A DNA stretch of 64,000 nt from Vreelandella zhaodongensis (GCF_013415115.1 NZ_JACCDD010000007.1:62001-126000), one strand, 5' to 3'. Counted from the first letter of the stretch, positions 54,150-63,922 are shown. Notes: generated by a model from the sequence alone, not told the origin. A program made the numbers and translations.

Positions 54150-54682
54150 TGACGATGATGACAGTTTATCTTTCTCACGGGCTGGAGAGCGGCCCAGGCG
54201 CCTTAAAAGTACAAGCGCTTAAAGGAGTCGCAGAAACGCTGGATGACTGCGAACCCGTGGTCATGGATTATCGCGGCATCGATGAGCCTCAGCGGCGCTT
54301 ACACCACTTACTCACTACCATCGCCGACCGCAACGACACGTTGACGAACTGCGTGCTAGCTGGCTCAAGTTTAGGCGGCTGGTTGAGTGCAGCCGTCAGC
54401 GCACAACAGCCTGTATTAGGCTGCTTTTTATTAGCCCCCGCGCTTGGTCTGCCCGACTACCCGCAAACCTCGCTGACACTTCAAGCAAAGCACACGCATA
54501 TTATTCACGGATGGCGCGATGACGTGGTCCCCCCTGGCCCAGTGATTGAGCATGCTCACCAACAGCGACTATCACTGCGTATGGTTGATGATGACCACCG
54601 CCTACATAACAGTCTTGAGACTATTCTCATCGACTTCGAACGTTTCTTGCATCAGTCCGCAGCACAGCCGCACACTCACTAA
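54149..54682 (+). CDS. YqiA/YcfP family alpha/beta-fold esterase
   Basis: A 177-residue hydrolase. It begins MTMMTVYLSHGLESGPGALKVQAL (typical YqiA/YcfP), with nucleophile Ser in LAGSSLGGWLSAAV (about 70-83), Asp in HGWRDDVVP and the final His in DDDHRLHN. The start ATG overlaps the entericidin stop (TAATG). E. coli YqiA has weak esterase activity; natural substrate unknown. Confidence 0.85.
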   Translation: MTMMTVYLSHGLESGPGALKVQALKGVAETLDDCEPVVMDYRGIDEPQRRLHHLLTTIADRNDTLTNCVLAGSSLGGWLSAAVSAQQPVLGCFLLAPALGLPDYPQTSLTLQAKHTHIIHGWRDDVVPPGPVIEHAHQQRLSLRMVDDDHRLHNSLETILIDFERFLHQSAAQPHTH

Positions 54683-54770
54683 TGCGCTCAGTGACGAAGT
54701 GTTACAACAAATAGTCGACATACGCCAAGCAAAGCTATACAAATGGTGTACACAACAGAGGGAGATACTC

Positions 54771-54947
54771 ATGTTTGGACTATTCAAGCGCAACCCCACC
54801 AAGAAACTTCAGCAAGATTACGAGCGTAAACTGCAAGCGGCGATGGAAGCATCACGCAATGGCGATATGCGGGCGAACGCCACACTGACCGAAGAAGCAG
54901 AAGCCATCCTGACTGAAATTAATCGCTTAAAAGCTGGAGAAGGTTAG
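54771..54947 (+). CDS. DUF6435 (Lacal_2735-like) family small protein
   Basis: A 58-residue protein from ATG 54771 (GAGGGAGA upstream): MFGLFKRNPTKKLQQDYERKL, then AMEASRNGDMRANATLTEEAEAILTEI. It forms two predicted charged helices. The pattern is that of a widespread small protein family with no known function. 88 bp after the esterase gene and 9 bp before chaN-like, so likely co-transcribed. Confidence 0.8.
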   Translation: MFGLFKRNPTKKLQQDYERKLQAAMEASRNGDMRANATLTEEAEAILTEINRLKAGEG

Positions 54948-54956
54948 GAAAAACCT

Positions 54957-55853
54957 ATGGGACGTCGCTCAACGTCTGCCGCTGTCCTTGCTTGCAGCTT
55001 GCTACCGTCGATGGCTAATGCTGACTGCCCAGCCCCAGGGCAGTGGTGGCAGTCACACCAGGTGGTACCAAACAGCAGTATTCTAGCGCAAGCGGCAACA
55101 CATCAGGTCGTTCTCTTGGGCGAACAACACGATGCTGTTGAGCACCATCGTTGGCAGCTGCACACCTTAGCAGGGCTTCACGCCCTACGTGACGATATGG
55201 TCATCGGGTTAGAAATGCTGCCCCGACGCGCGCAGTCGGCACTCGACGACTGGGTCGCTGGCCGTTTAACAGAAGATGAGCTGCTTGAGCAGACACGCTG
55301 GAATGAGAGCTGGGGATTCGATGCCACACTCTACTTACCTATTCTTCACTTTGCTCGCGTTCAGCAAATCCCCCTTGTGGCGTTAAATATTTCGCCTGCG
55401 CTTCGTCAGCGCTTGGTAAGCGAAGGTTTTTCCAACGTACCTGCTGAACAGCGACACGATATTCCTGCCCCACAACCGCCTAGCGACGCTTACGAAGAAC
55501 GCTTAAAAGAAGCATTTGACCAGCATGATATGGGTGATAACCCAGAAATGTTCGACCGTTTTACCCAGGCTCAGCTTAGCTGGGACATCGCCATGGCCAA
55601 AGCCCTTGCTGATGCCTCTGACGACGGCACCTTGATCATTGGTCTTATGGGTTTAGGCCATGTGCTTTATGACGATGGCGTAGCGCACCAGCTGAATGGG
55701 TTAGGTGTTGATCGTACATTCAGCCTACTTCCCTGGGAGCCAACTGCGTGCGAAACACCCGACCCCGATGCAGCAGATGCCGTCTTTATACTGAACCCGC
55801 TGGCCGAGGAAAACAGCGTTAATAATGAGCTGGAGTCGTTTGGTACTTTTTAA
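54957..55853 (+). CDS. ChaN family iron-regulated-like protein
   Basis: A 298-residue exported protein: signal peptide to about 22 (ending SMANA), then the ChaN domain with VVLLGEQHDAVEHHRWQLHTLAGL (about 49-72), VIGLEMLPRRAQ, WNESWGFDATLYLPILHFAR and GLMGLGHVLYDDGVAHQL. Campylobacter ChaN is a heme-binding lipoprotein; no lipobox is seen here, although Cys24 follows the signal. Possible role in iron or heme handling. Confidence 0.85.
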   Translation: MGRRSTSAAVLACSLLPSMANADCPAPGQWWQSHQVVPNSSILAQAATHQVVLLGEQHDAVEHHRWQLHTLAGLHALRDDMVIGLEMLPRRAQSALDDWVAGRLTEDELLEQTRWNESWGFDATLYLPILHFARVQQIPLVALNISPALRQRLVSEGFSNVPAEQRHDIPAPQPPSDAYEERLKEAFDQHDMGDNPEMFDRFTQAQLSWDIAMAKALADASDDGTLIIGLMGLGHVLYDDGVAHQLNGLGVDRTFSLLPWEPTACETPDPDAADAVFILNPLAEENSVNNELESFGTF

Positions 55854-56002
55854 GTCCTCGCCTTAAATGACCGACATCGTTTACTGGTGCCTTCGCAAAC
55901 TCACTGCCACGAACAAAAATCCCAGCGGAATATAGATAAAACAAATAGCTATATTGTATTGCTTTTATTTCCGATCCCCGTCTGCTTGCCGTCTATAGCC
56001 AA

Positions 56003-56012
56003 TGTATATACA
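56003..56012. promoter_or_regulatory. Palindrome TGTATATACA upstream of tctB
   Basis: TGTATATACA is self-complementary and resembles operators of GntR/HutC-type repressors. It lies 110-119 bp before the tctB ATG. No GntR gene is adjacent, so the assignment is tentative. Confidence 0.35.
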
Positions 56013-56121
56013 ACATGTTCAACCGTTGATTGTCTCGTTGAAAAACGTGATATTACTCATTGATTAACGAACAGCCGACTCATAGGGTGATGTCTTCATC
56101 CAACTCCAACAAGAAACGCCT

Positions 56122-56589
56122 ATGACGCCTGAAACTCAAATGCAGCGCAAAAACCTGTGGTCCGGTTTGGGAGTAACGCTACTCTCCTGCTGGTTGCTTG
56201 CATGGCTCATTCCTCGTTACGGAGGGTCTGGCATGGCGTTTGGCATGCACCCTCAAAGGCTTGCAACACTAGGCGCCTGGGTCATGCTGCTGTGCGCCGC
56301 CACTCTTGCTGTCGCTAGCTTTATACAGCTCAAAAAACAGCGCGCTTCGCTTTTCCAGCTACCACCGTTAACAGATGCCTGGCATCAAACCTGGCCTTTT
56401 TTATACGTTTTATTCTTTATTCTTCTGGCCACGTTCTTGCCTCTCACCTGGCTGGCTCCTTTTATTCTGGGCACTCTTGTTGCGCTACTAGGCGAGCGAC
56501 GCTGGTATGTGGTGCTGCTGACCGCAGCCATCCCCACCACCGCACTTTATGTCTTAACCGTCCACCTGATGCGCATAGGAGTCGTTTAA
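56122..56589 (+). CDS. tctB: Tripartite tricarboxylate transporter small permease TctB
   Basis: A 155-residue membrane protein with four TM segments, typical of TctB subunits (WSGLGVTLLSCWLLAWLIPRYG, LGAWVMLLCAATLAVASF, FLYVLFFILLATFLPLTWLAPFILG). tctA begins 1 bp after its stop codon. Together with TctA and TctC it imports a carboxylate with H+ or Na+. Confidence 0.85.
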   Translation: MTPETQMQRKNLWSGLGVTLLSCWLLAWLIPRYGGSGMAFGMHPQRLATLGAWVMLLCAATLAVASFIQLKKQRASLFQLPPLTDAWHQTWPFLYVLFFILLATFLPLTWLAPFILGTLVALLGERRWYVVLLTAAIPTTALYVLTVHLMRIGVV

Positions 56590-56590
56590 C

Positions 56591-58108
56591 ATGCCTGAAC
56601 TTAGCGCAATTACCGGCGCGTTTGGCGACGCCCTCACGCTTCACTCTATCAGCGTTATCTTGGGCGGCGTGCTGCTTGGTTATTTAGTAGGTGTTATCCC
56701 TGGATTGAATCGCTCTGTTGCCATTGCCATTGCCATTCCACTAACGTTTTACATGTCAGCATACGCGGCGATTGCCTTCCTTATTGGCCTTTCCAAAGGT
56801 ACGGCGGCAGGCAGTGCTGTCTCGGCTATATTGCTTAACACGCCTGGGGAACCCTCCTCTGCTGCCACTTGCTTAGACGGTTATCCCATGGCCAAAAACG
56901 GCCAACCGCGTAAAGCACTTAAAGTCGGCCTGTTGGCGTCTGTGATTGGCGACTTACTGGCGACGTTGCTACTTATCGTTGTTGTCATTCCGTTTGCATC
57001 CATTGCTCTAAAATTTGGGCCTTACGAACTCGCTGCCATTCTTATTTTTGCGCTTGTGTTTATTGCCGGCATGGCGGGTGGCTCTTTCTTAAAAGGGATG
57101 GCAGCAGGCGGCATGGGGGTCATTCTAGGAACGGTCGGTCTCGACCCAGAAACAGGTGCCATGCGCTTCACCTTTGGCTTTGCAGAATTAATGGAGGGCG
57201 TCCCCATCCTTCCTCTAGTCATCGGCACGCTCGCGCTGTCTGAAATGTTTGTGCAGTTAGACGAGTACCGACGCGTCAAAGGCGGCAGCTCTGTTCGCCT
57301 GGGCAACGACCCCAATGATGATCTCTCCTATAAGGAGTTCAAGAGTACGCTCCCGACCATTTTTAAAAGCACTGGAGTAGGTGCATTTGTCGGCGCACTA
57401 CCTGGCCTAGGCCCATCGGTTGGCTCGTTTATGGCCTACGGCTTAGCCAAACGAGGCGCCAAAGACCCTGACAGCTATGGTAAAGGCAACCCCAACGGAA
57501 TTGCCGCCGCTGAAGCCGCCGATAACGCGGTCATTCCCGCAAGCTATATCCCACTGTTCGGCTTAGGCATCCCAGGTAGCGTTTCCGCCGCGCTGTTAGT
57601 CGGGGCATTTATGATCCACGGCATTCAGGTTGGCCCACTGATGCTGCGCGACCACCCGCAAATGCTGTTTACTATTTTTGCAGGGATGGTGGTTGCCAGC
57701 CTTCTCATGCTGGCCGTCGGATGGTACGGCTTACGTATCTTCGCCAAAGTGACCAATGTGCCGCAAAACATTGTCATTCCAGTGGTTATCTTCTTCTGCT
57801 TAGCGGGCATTCAGGTTCAAGGCTACGGCACCTTTGGCCTGTTAACGGTATTTGGTTTCGCTATCTTTGGGTACTTCCTTAAAAAGCACGACTACTCATT
57901 TGTCACCTTCCTGGTCGCCTTCATTGTGACCCCGATGTTGGAAATGAATCTGCGCCAGGCCGTTATTCTTTCGGGAGGAGAAATCAGTATTTTACTTCAG
58001 CGGCCCATCGCGCTGTTCTTTGTTGTCGCGACAGGCCTGATGGTGCTGCACCTTTTGTGGAGCAGCTTTCGACGCCATCAGCTGCGCCGCCGCTCAATGG
58101 CATCATGA
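56591..58108 (+). CDS. tctA: Tripartite tricarboxylate transporter large permease TctA
   Basis: A 505-residue permease with about 12 TM segments. It has the characteristic TctA loops GVIPGLNRSVAIAIAIPLTFYM (about 35-56), GLSKGTAAGSAVSAILLNTPGEPSSAAT (about 67-94), and the repeat GALPGLGPSVGSFMAYGLAKR with PLFGLGIPGS in the second half. Between the halves lies a polar loop (about 220-245). Confidence 0.93.
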   Translation: MPELSAITGAFGDALTLHSISVILGGVLLGYLVGVIPGLNRSVAIAIAIPLTFYMSAYAAIAFLIGLSKGTAAGSAVSAILLNTPGEPSSAATCLDGYPMAKNGQPRKALKVGLLASVIGDLLATLLLIVVVIPFASIALKFGPYELAAILIFALVFIAGMAGGSFLKGMAAGGMGVILGTVGLDPETGAMRFTFGFAELMEGVPILPLVIGTLALSEMFVQLDEYRRVKGGSSVRLGNDPNDDLSYKEFKSTLPTIFKSTGVGAFVGALPGLGPSVGSFMAYGLAKRGAKDPDSYGKGNPNGIAAAEAADNAVIPASYIPLFGLGIPGSVSAALLVGAFMIHGIQVGPLMLRDHPQMLFTIFAGMVVASLLMLAVGWYGLRIFAKVTNVPQNIVIPVVIFFCLAGIQVQGYGTFGLLTVFGFAIFGYFLKKHDYSFVTFLVAFIVTPMLEMNLRQAVILSGGEISILLQRPIALFFVVATGLMVLHLLWSSFRRHQLRRRSMAS

Positions 58109-58195
58109 CGTAGCATTGTTCATTCACTCTGAACAACATTTAGGCATAACACCTAAGAAAAACATCTAAGAAAAAACCACCGAGGAAACGACACT

Positions 58196-59164
58196 ATGAA
58201 AAAAACATTACTTAGCTCAGCCCTCATTTCTGCAGCCCTGGCGGTCGGCATGAGTGCCGCTCAGGCGAATGATTTCCCAAGCAAACCGCTTACCTTAGTG
58301 GTTGGCTTTGGCGCAGGTGGAAGCACAGACATTCAAGCCCGCGTGCTGGCGAATGTATTAGAAGAAGAGCTGGGACAGCCGGTCAATGTTGTTAACCAGC
58401 CCGGTGCTGGGGGTGGCGTGGCTCTAACGCGTCTCGCCAATAACAACGACGAAGGCTATACCTTTGCCTTTGGTACTTCCATGACGATCACCTATGGACC
58501 GTTGGCCACTGAAACCGCCTACCAGCTAGATGACTTCCGTTACGTCGCTGGTGTAACGCTAGGCCAGTCAGCCATTGTCACTGGCGAAGGACGCCCCTTC
58601 GGCGACAGCTGGGAAGCGCTGGTAGAGTATGCACGTGAAAACCCAGGCACCAGCTACGCGACCCAGACCGCTCTGGATCGTATGATCATTGAGTACATCG
58701 CACAGCAGGAAGGGCTTGATTTACGCATCGTACCCACCGCCGGTGGCGCAGGCATGGCTCCATTGATTCTCTCGGGCGATGTGGACTTCGCTTACAGCGG
58801 AGGCACGCACTCTGGCTATGCTGAATCTGGCGAAATGCCGGTATTGGTGAGCTTAGCAGAAGATCGTCTGGTGGCTTTCCCTGACGCTCCTACGCTGAAA
58901 GAAGCGGGCTACGACATCAACCCTGCTGAAATCCGCTCTGTGATGGTGCCGAAAAATACCCCGGATGCCCACGTAGAGCGCCTGGCAGAAGCCCTGAAAG
59001 CGGCGACACAGGATGAGCGCTTTATCGAAATTACCGAAGAGCGCATTTTGATGCCTGTGGTCTATATGACCGAAGACGAAGTCACTCAAACCCTGACCGA
59101 ACAAACCGAAAGCTACAAAGCGCTGATTGAAGCCCTTGGTGGTATACCTGGCGCTGACGACTAA
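58196..59164 (+). CDS. tctC: Tripartite tricarboxylate transporter receptor TctC
   Basis: Periplasmic binding protein of 322 residues: signal peptide MKKTLLSSALISAALAVGMS then AAQANDFPSKPLTLVVGFGAGG, the usual Bug-type start, with PGTSYATQTALDRMI and LPVLVSL-like conserved stretches. Its position last (tctB-A-C) differs from tctCBA in Salmonella. Substrate unknown, probably a di- or tricarboxylate. Confidence 0.92.
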   Translation: MKKTLLSSALISAALAVGMSAAQANDFPSKPLTLVVGFGAGGSTDIQARVLANVLEEELGQPVNVVNQPGAGGGVALTRLANNNDEGYTFAFGTSMTITYGPLATETAYQLDDFRYVAGVTLGQSAIVTGEGRPFGDSWEALVEYARENPGTSYATQTALDRMIIEYIAQQEGLDLRIVPTAGGAGMAPLILSGDVDFAYSGGTHSGYAESGEMPVLVSLAEDRLVAFPDAPTLKEAGYDINPAEIRSVMVPKNTPDAHVERLAEALKAATQDERFIEITEERILMPVVYMTEDEVTQTLTEQTESYKALIEALGGIPGADD

Positions 59165-59189
59165 ACAGATAGTGGCTGAAAAGTTGCTA

Positions 59190-59222
59190 AAAAATCGCCC
59201 GCAACAGCGGGCGATTTTTATT
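59190..59222 (+). terminator. Terminator of the tctBAC operon
   Basis: A 13-bp perfect stem (AAAAATCGCCCGC/GCGGGCGATTTTT), loop AACA, 25 bp after the tctC stop. Confidence 0.88.
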
Positions 59223-59262
59223 GAGGGTCAGCAACACACAATCGTGTTAATTAAAAACCGTG

Positions 59263-60690
59263 TTAATCGTCTGCCAACGCAGGCAGCAGCGTTTTCAATT
59301 TACGGGTAAGCGTATTACGCCCCCAGCCGAGTAACTCAGCGGCTTCCCCTTTACGACCACCAGTATGCTTCAGCGCCGTTTCAATCAGAATACGCTCAAA
59401 GTCAGGCACAGCTTCTTCTAATAAGTGTGTATGACCTTCCGCCAACGCATGGTCAGCCCAGTCCCTAAACGCCGAACGCCAATCGCCATGAACACTACTT
59501 TCAGAAGCACTGACCGAGCGAAGCTCCGGGGGTAAGTCCTCAATGAGAATTTCGCGACCAGAAGCCATTACCGTTAACCAACGGCAAATATTTTCTAATT
59601 GACGAACATTGCCCGGCCAAGGCAGGCGGGTAAGGTGCGCTTCTGCTTCGGGCGTTAACACCTTGATATCAGTGGTCAGCTCTTTGGCTGCTTCCGCCAA
59701 GAAATGACGCGTTAAACGTGGAATATCTTCTCGGCGTTCGGAAAGGCGCGGCAGATGAACGCGAATCACGTTTAAGCGGTGGAACAAGTCCTCCCGAAAC
59801 CGGCCATCGTCAACTAACGACTCCAGGTTCTGGTGGGTAGCCGCAATAATACGCACATCGACTTTCACAGGGGTATGGCCGCCAACGCGATAGAACTCAC
59901 CGTCGGCTAACACGCGTAGCAAGCGCGTTTGCGTTTCAGCGGGCATATCACCAATTTCATCCAGAAATAGCGTCCCGCCGTTAGCCTGCTCAAAGCGCCC
60001 CTGGCGCTGTTGCGCCGCTCCGGTAAACGCGCCCTTCTCATGGCCGAACAGCTCCGACTCAATCAAGTCACGGGGAATCGCCGCCATGTTCAGCGCAATA
60101 AACGGCTTACCTGCCCGTGGGCTATGCTGATGCAGCGCCTGAGCAACACGCTCCTTACCCGTACCTGACTCACCGTTAATCAACACCGTGATGTGGGAGT
60201 GAGAAAGTCGCCCGATGGCGCGAAACACTTCCTGCATGGCAGGTGCTTCACCAATAATCTCTGCGCTCAACCCTTCAGGCACGCTGACAGGGCGCTGACG
60301 CTCCCTGGCATGGGCCACCGCACGTCGCACCAGCGCTAACGCTTCGTCCACATCAAAGGGTTTAGGCAGGTATTCAAATGCGCCCCCTTGGTAAGACGCC
60401 ACGGCGCTATCGAGATCCGAGTGCGCGGTCATCACAATCACCGGCAGGTCAGGGTGCGCATCTCGTACCCGCGACATTAAATCCAACCCATCAATGCCGG
60501 GCATACGAATGTCAGTCACCAACACATCCGGTGGATTTTCTAACAATCGCTCCAGCGCCGTATCCGCACGCTCAATACACTCAACATCCAGGTCTGGCTG
60601 TGCCAACGCCCGCTCTAACACCCAACGGATGGCGCGGTCATCATCGACAATAACCACTCGTGCAACATCGGTTTGTGTCGCTTCAGTCAT
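59263..60690 (-). CDS. ntrC: Nitrogen regulation response regulator NtrC
   Basis: Sigma-54 activator of nitrogen-limitation genes, 475 residues. Receiver domain about 1-125 with Asp in VLVTDIRMPGIDG, AAA+ domain about 150-385 with Walker A NGESGTGKE and the sigma-54 contact loop KGAFTGA, and a Fis-type HTH at the end (GRKGEAAELLGWGRNTLTRKLK). Overlaps ntrB by 4 bp (ATGA). Confidence 0.95.
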   Translation of the reverse strand: MTEATQTDVARVVIVDDDRAIRWVLERALAQPDLDVECIERADTALERLLENPPDVLVTDIRMPGIDGLDLMSRVRDAHPDLPVIVMTAHSDLDSAVASYQGGAFEYLPKPFDVDEALALVRRAVAHARERQRPVSVPEGLSAEIIGEAPAMQEVFRAIGRLSHSHITVLINGESGTGKERVAQALHQHSPRAGKPFIALNMAAIPRDLIESELFGHEKGAFTGAAQQRQGRFEQANGGTLFLDEIGDMPAETQTRLLRVLADGEFYRVGGHTPVKVDVRIIAATHQNLESLVDDGRFREDLFHRLNVIRVHLPRLSERREDIPRLTRHFLAEAAKELTTDIKVLTPEAEAHLTRLPWPGNVRQLENICRWLTVMASGREILIEDLPPELRSVSASESSVHGDWRSAFRDWADHALAEGHTHLLEEAVPDFERILIETALKHTGGRKGEAAELLGWGRNTLTRKLKTLLPALADD

Positions 60691-61745
60691 GACGCTTCTC
60701 CGGTGAAATTAATAACCAATGGAATCAGTAAACGAAATTCGGTACGTCCAGGGCGTGAGTCGCATTCGATCAATCCTTGATGTTGGTGCAAAATCGACTG
60801 AGCAATCGATAGCCCCAGGCCGCTACCTTCAGCGCGCCCAGAAACCATGGGATAGAAAAGCGTTTCACGTAACGTTTCAGGTATACCAGGGCCGTTATCA
60901 ATCACCCCCACCTCGCTAACTAATCGGTGACGTTCAGCACCCAACGTAAATTGGCGACGTGCACGGGTACGTAGCGTCAATGCAGGCGATGGTGTTCCTG
61001 CATCGCTCATGGCCTGCACCGCGTTGCGCGCCACATTCAATAAGGCCTGAATCATTTGTGACTCGTCGCCTGAAAGGTCCGGCAAACTCGGGTCATAATC
61101 ACGGCGAATTTCAACCTGGGGATGCTCGGCAATCAGCAGCGCTCGCACCCGCTCTAATACCTTATGAATATTGACCGGTTCGTGTTTAACAATACGATTG
61201 GGGCCTAACATGGAATCGACTAAGTCACTTAAGCGGTCGACCTCTTCCACAATAATATGGGTGAACTCACGCAGTGCTGGGTCATCCAGATCGCGCTCTA
61301 GTAACTGGGCGGCGCCGCGAATCCCGCCGAGGGGATTTTTAACTTCATGGGCCAACCCCCGCGCCAGCACTTTGATGGTTTCCTGACGAGTGGTCAGCGC
61401 TTCTTCGCGGGAAATCTGCATCAACCGATCGCGGGGCTCTACTTCTAGCAATAGTTCCTCGGCAGAGAGAGGCGTCACGGTGTAATCCACCGTTAATGGC
61501 TCACTGTTCAGCGGCGTAATACGCGCTTCGCGCTGGGTATAGGGATGAAAGGCATCCCGCGCCTTGGCGAGGACATCATCAATACTCTCATCCCCCCCTA
61601 ACAGCGTGTCTAAACTAATACCCTGCACACGGCTAAAGCTCACTGCCAGCAACGCTTCCGCTGCTGGATTCATCCAGCGAACGCGGAGTTCACCGTCAAG
61701 CAGCAAGACTGCGGTGGTGAGATGTTCAAGTAAGCGCTGGTACAT
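60687..61745 (-). CDS. ntrB: Nitrogen regulation sensor kinase NtrB
   Basis: Soluble histidine kinase/phosphatase controlled by PII, 352 residues. PAS-like N-terminus (about 5-115), H-box GLAHEVKNPLGGIRGAAQLLERDL (His near 134), N-box LLNVARNAVQAM, and G-boxes DNGPGIPE and GSGLGLSIAQSI. Its promoter region carries an NtrC dyad over a TATAAT. Confidence 0.94.
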   Translation of the reverse strand: MYQRLLEHLTTAVLLLDGELRVRWMNPAAEALLAVSFSRVQGISLDTLLGGDESIDDVLAKARDAFHPYTQREARITPLNSEPLTVDYTVTPLSAEELLLEVEPRDRLMQISREEALTTRQETIKVLARGLAHEVKNPLGGIRGAAQLLERDLDDPALREFTHIIVEEVDRLSDLVDSMLGPNRIVKHEPVNIHKVLERVRALLIAEHPQVEIRRDYDPSLPDLSGDESQMIQALLNVARNAVQAMSDAGTPSPALTLRTRARRQFTLGAERHRLVSEVGVIDNGPGIPETLRETLFYPMVSGRAEGSGLGLSIAQSILHQHQGLIECDSRPGRTEFRLLIPLVINFTGEAS

Positions 61746-61913
61746 GGCGTGTCCTGAAGCGATGCTCTAAAAGATAGCGTTGTTAACATTCAGAAGAGGA
61801 ATTGCAAAAAGCGCGCCAATTAAGCATAACCGGCTATTTGCACGGCTTAAGGGCAGAAGAAGCAGACAATACGAGCCTTTATAGCGCAGCCTACGACATA
61901 ACCTCGCCCATTA

Positions 61914-61930
61914 CGCACCATTATAGTGCA
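61914..61930 (-). promoter_or_regulatory. NtrC binding site over the likely ntrBC -10 box
   Basis: GCAC-N7-GTGC dyad: plus strand CGCACCATTATAGTGCA. The centre includes TATAAT on the minus strand (61920-61925), about 170 bp before the ntrB ATG. In E. coli NtrC represses its own glnL promoter from a site of this type. Confidence 0.7.
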
Positions 61931-61969
61931 AGCAACACATCAACCATCAGCTCGCTATCCGCTTGTATA

Positions 61970-61996
61970 AAAAAACCCCGCCGAAGCGGGGTTTTG
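61970..61996 (-). terminator. Terminator of glnA
   Basis: On the minus strand AAAACCCCGC-TTCG-GCGGGGTTTT with a following T-run. A UUCG tetraloop stem. It starts 52 bp after the glnA stop and separates glnA from ntrBC. With the NtrC site it accounts for the 301-bp gap 61746-62046; the rest of the gap shows nothing. Confidence 0.9.
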
Positions 61997-62046
61997 AGCC
62001 AATCACACCCGTGGGTGATCTTAGCAGTCGTTCTTAACAACCGGCC

Positions 62047-63453
62047 TTAGCAGCTATAGTACATATCAAACTCAATCGGATGAGTGGTCATGCGAATACG
62101 CTCCACTTCTTCCATCTTGAGGTCGATGTAAGCATCGATCATTTCGTCGGTGAACACGCCACCTTCGGTTAAGAACGCGCGGTCTGCATCGAGTGCTTCC
62201 AACGCCTGGTCCAGGCTGTTGGCAACGGTCGGTACTGACTTACCCTCTTCTGGCGGCAGGTCGTACAAGTTCTTATCCATGGCATCGCCAGGATGAATCT
62301 TGTTTTTAATGCCATCAATGCCCGCCATTAACATGGCGGAGAATGCCAAGTACGGGTTGGCCGTCGGATCAGGGAAGCGCGTTTCTACACGCTTGCCTTT
62401 CGGGCTGGCCGTGTACGGAATACGGATAGACGCAGAACGGTTACGAGCGCTGTAGGCCAGCATAACCGGCGCCTCAAAGCCTGGTACCAAACGCTTGTAC
62501 GAGTTAGTAGATGCGTTGGTGAAAGCGTTCAGAGCACGAGCGTGCTTGATCACACCGCCAATGTAGTAAAGCGCCATTTCAGAAAGACCCGCGTACTCGT
62601 CACCCGCGAACTGGTTCTGACCATCTTTCCAGAACGACTGGTGTACGTGCATACCAGAGCCGTTATCGCCTACTAGCGGCTTCGGCATGAAAGTAGCGGT
62701 TTTGCCATAAGCGTGAGCCACGTTGTGGATCACGTATTTCATTTCCTGAACTTCGTCAGCCTTCTTCACCAGCGTGTTGAATTTAACGCCGATTTCGTTC
62801 TGACCTGCGTTGGAAACTTCGTGGTGGTGAACTTCCACGGTCTGGCCAATCGCTTCCAGGGTATTACACATCGCACCACGAATATCGTGGAAGCTATCTA
62901 CTGGAGGCACAGGGAAGTAGCCACCTTTAACACGCGGACGGTGACCTAAGTTGCCGCCATCCACAATGCTGTCAGTTGCCCAGGCGCCTTCGTCAGACGT
63001 GATTTTGTACATGGAGCCCTGGATGTCAGATTTCCAATGAACTTCGTCGAAAATGAAGAACTCAGGCTCAGGGCCAAAGAAAGCGGTGTCGCCCAGACCG
63101 GTAGACTGCAGATAGGCTTCTGCACGCTTGGCAATGGAACGCGGGTCGCGGTCATAGCCCTGCATGGTGGCAGGCTCGATGATGTCGCAGCGCAGGATCA
63201 AGGTAGCGTCTTCGGTGAAGGGGTCAAGGAAACCAGTACCATCTTCAGGGCGAAGAATCATGTCGGATTCGTTGATGCCTTTCCAGCCCTCGATAGAGGA
63301 ACCATCGAACATCTGACCATTTTCGAAAAACTCTTCGTCCACGTCCCGTGCCGGTACGGTGACGTGCTGCTCTTTACCGCGCGTGTCGGTGAAACGCAGG
63401 TCTACCCATTTAACATCATGTTCTTCGATTAGCGCGAGAGTCTTGGCTGACAT
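62047..63453 (-). CDS. glnA: Glutamine synthetase type I
   Basis: ATP-dependent glutamine synthesis from glutamate and ammonia, 468 residues as in E. coli. The start [31 protein letters not shown], metal-site [12 protein letters not shown], the HHHEV and [10 protein letters not shown] motifs, and the adenylylation loop [10 protein letters not shown] with Tyr near 397 are all present. So it is a GS-I beta enzyme controlled by adenylylation. A sigma-54-type promoter lies upstream. Confidence 0.97.
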   Translation of the reverse strand: MSAKTLALIEEHDVKWVDLRFTDTRGKEQHVTVPARDVDEEFFENGQMFDGSSIEGWKGINESDMILRPEDGTGFLDPFTEDATLILRCDIIEPATMQGYDRDPRSIAKRAEAYLQSTGLGDTAFFGPEPEFFIFDEVHWKSDIQGSMYKITSDEGAWATDSIVDGGNLGHRPRVKGGYFPVPPVDSFHDIRGAMCNTLEAIGQTVEVHHHEVSNAGQNEIGVKFNTLVKKADEVQEMKYVIHNVAHAYGKTATFMPKPLVGDNGSGMHVHQSFWKDGQNQFAGDEYAGLSEMALYYIGGVIKHARALNAFTNASTNSYKRLVPGFEAPVMLAYSARNRSASIRIPYTASPKGKRVETRFPDPTANPYLAFSAMLMAGIDGIKNKIHPGDAMDKNLYDLPPEEGKSVPTVANSLDQALEALDADRAFLTEGGVFTDEMIDAYIDLKMEEVERIRMTTHPIEFDMYYSC

Positions 63454-63589
63454 AGTGTCCTCCGGTATGAACGTGGCTTAAAGCTTGTAACAGTAAGCTA
63501 CCGATAAAAGTGTTATTCGACAAACCGGCTATTGTTGTAGCACGCCGACAGGCGTCTGCCTACGACCCGCTAGCCGCTACTAAATACAA

Positions 63590-63605
63590 AGCATAGAACA
63601 TGCCA
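63590..63605 (-). promoter_or_regulatory. Sigma-54 (-24/-12) promoter of glnA
   Basis: Minus strand TGGCATGTTCTATGCT against consensus TGGCACGN4TTGCW: two mismatches, with the GG and GC pairs in the required 10-bp spacing. The leader to the ATG is about 125 nt. Confidence 0.75.
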
Positions 63606-63609
63606 ACCC

Positions 63610-63626
63610 TGCACCATTATGGCTTA
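63610..63626 (-). promoter_or_regulatory. NtrC-like half-site next to the glnA -24 box
   Basis: Plus strand TGCACCATTATGGCTTA shares GCACCATTAT with the ntrBC dyad, but its second half is degenerate. Only 5 bp from the promoter, too near for a classical enhancer. Confidence 0.4.
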
Positions 63627-63746
63627 AAAAAACAACAAGTCATTGTTTCTTAATGCCTAAAATATAAAAAATGATGCTTCTTCATGTGGCATTACGTTTT
63701 CTGCACACCAAAAATTCATTTAAAAATGCGACACCAGCTACAGAAA

Positions 63747-63763
63747 TGCACCAACAGTGACCA
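63747..63763 (-). promoter_or_regulatory. Possible NtrC enhancer site for glnA
   Basis: Plus strand TGCACCAACAGTGACCA: a perfect left half (TGCACC) with the same AACA spacer start as an E. coli glnA site; weak right half. About 142 bp upstream of the -24 box, a normal enhancer distance. The rest of 63454-63922 shows no gene. Confidence 0.4.
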
Positions 63764-63922
63764 CCAAAAACCCCATCAGCACCAATACAGTGCATATAAT
63801 GCTAACCTTTGGTGACGACGCCTCTTTGCTATCTACAGAAAACTTTATCTTGCGACAAAAAGAAACTAACACCTACAATCAGTTACAAACCGACAGGTTT
63901 CATAACAAAGGAAGTCGTAAAC

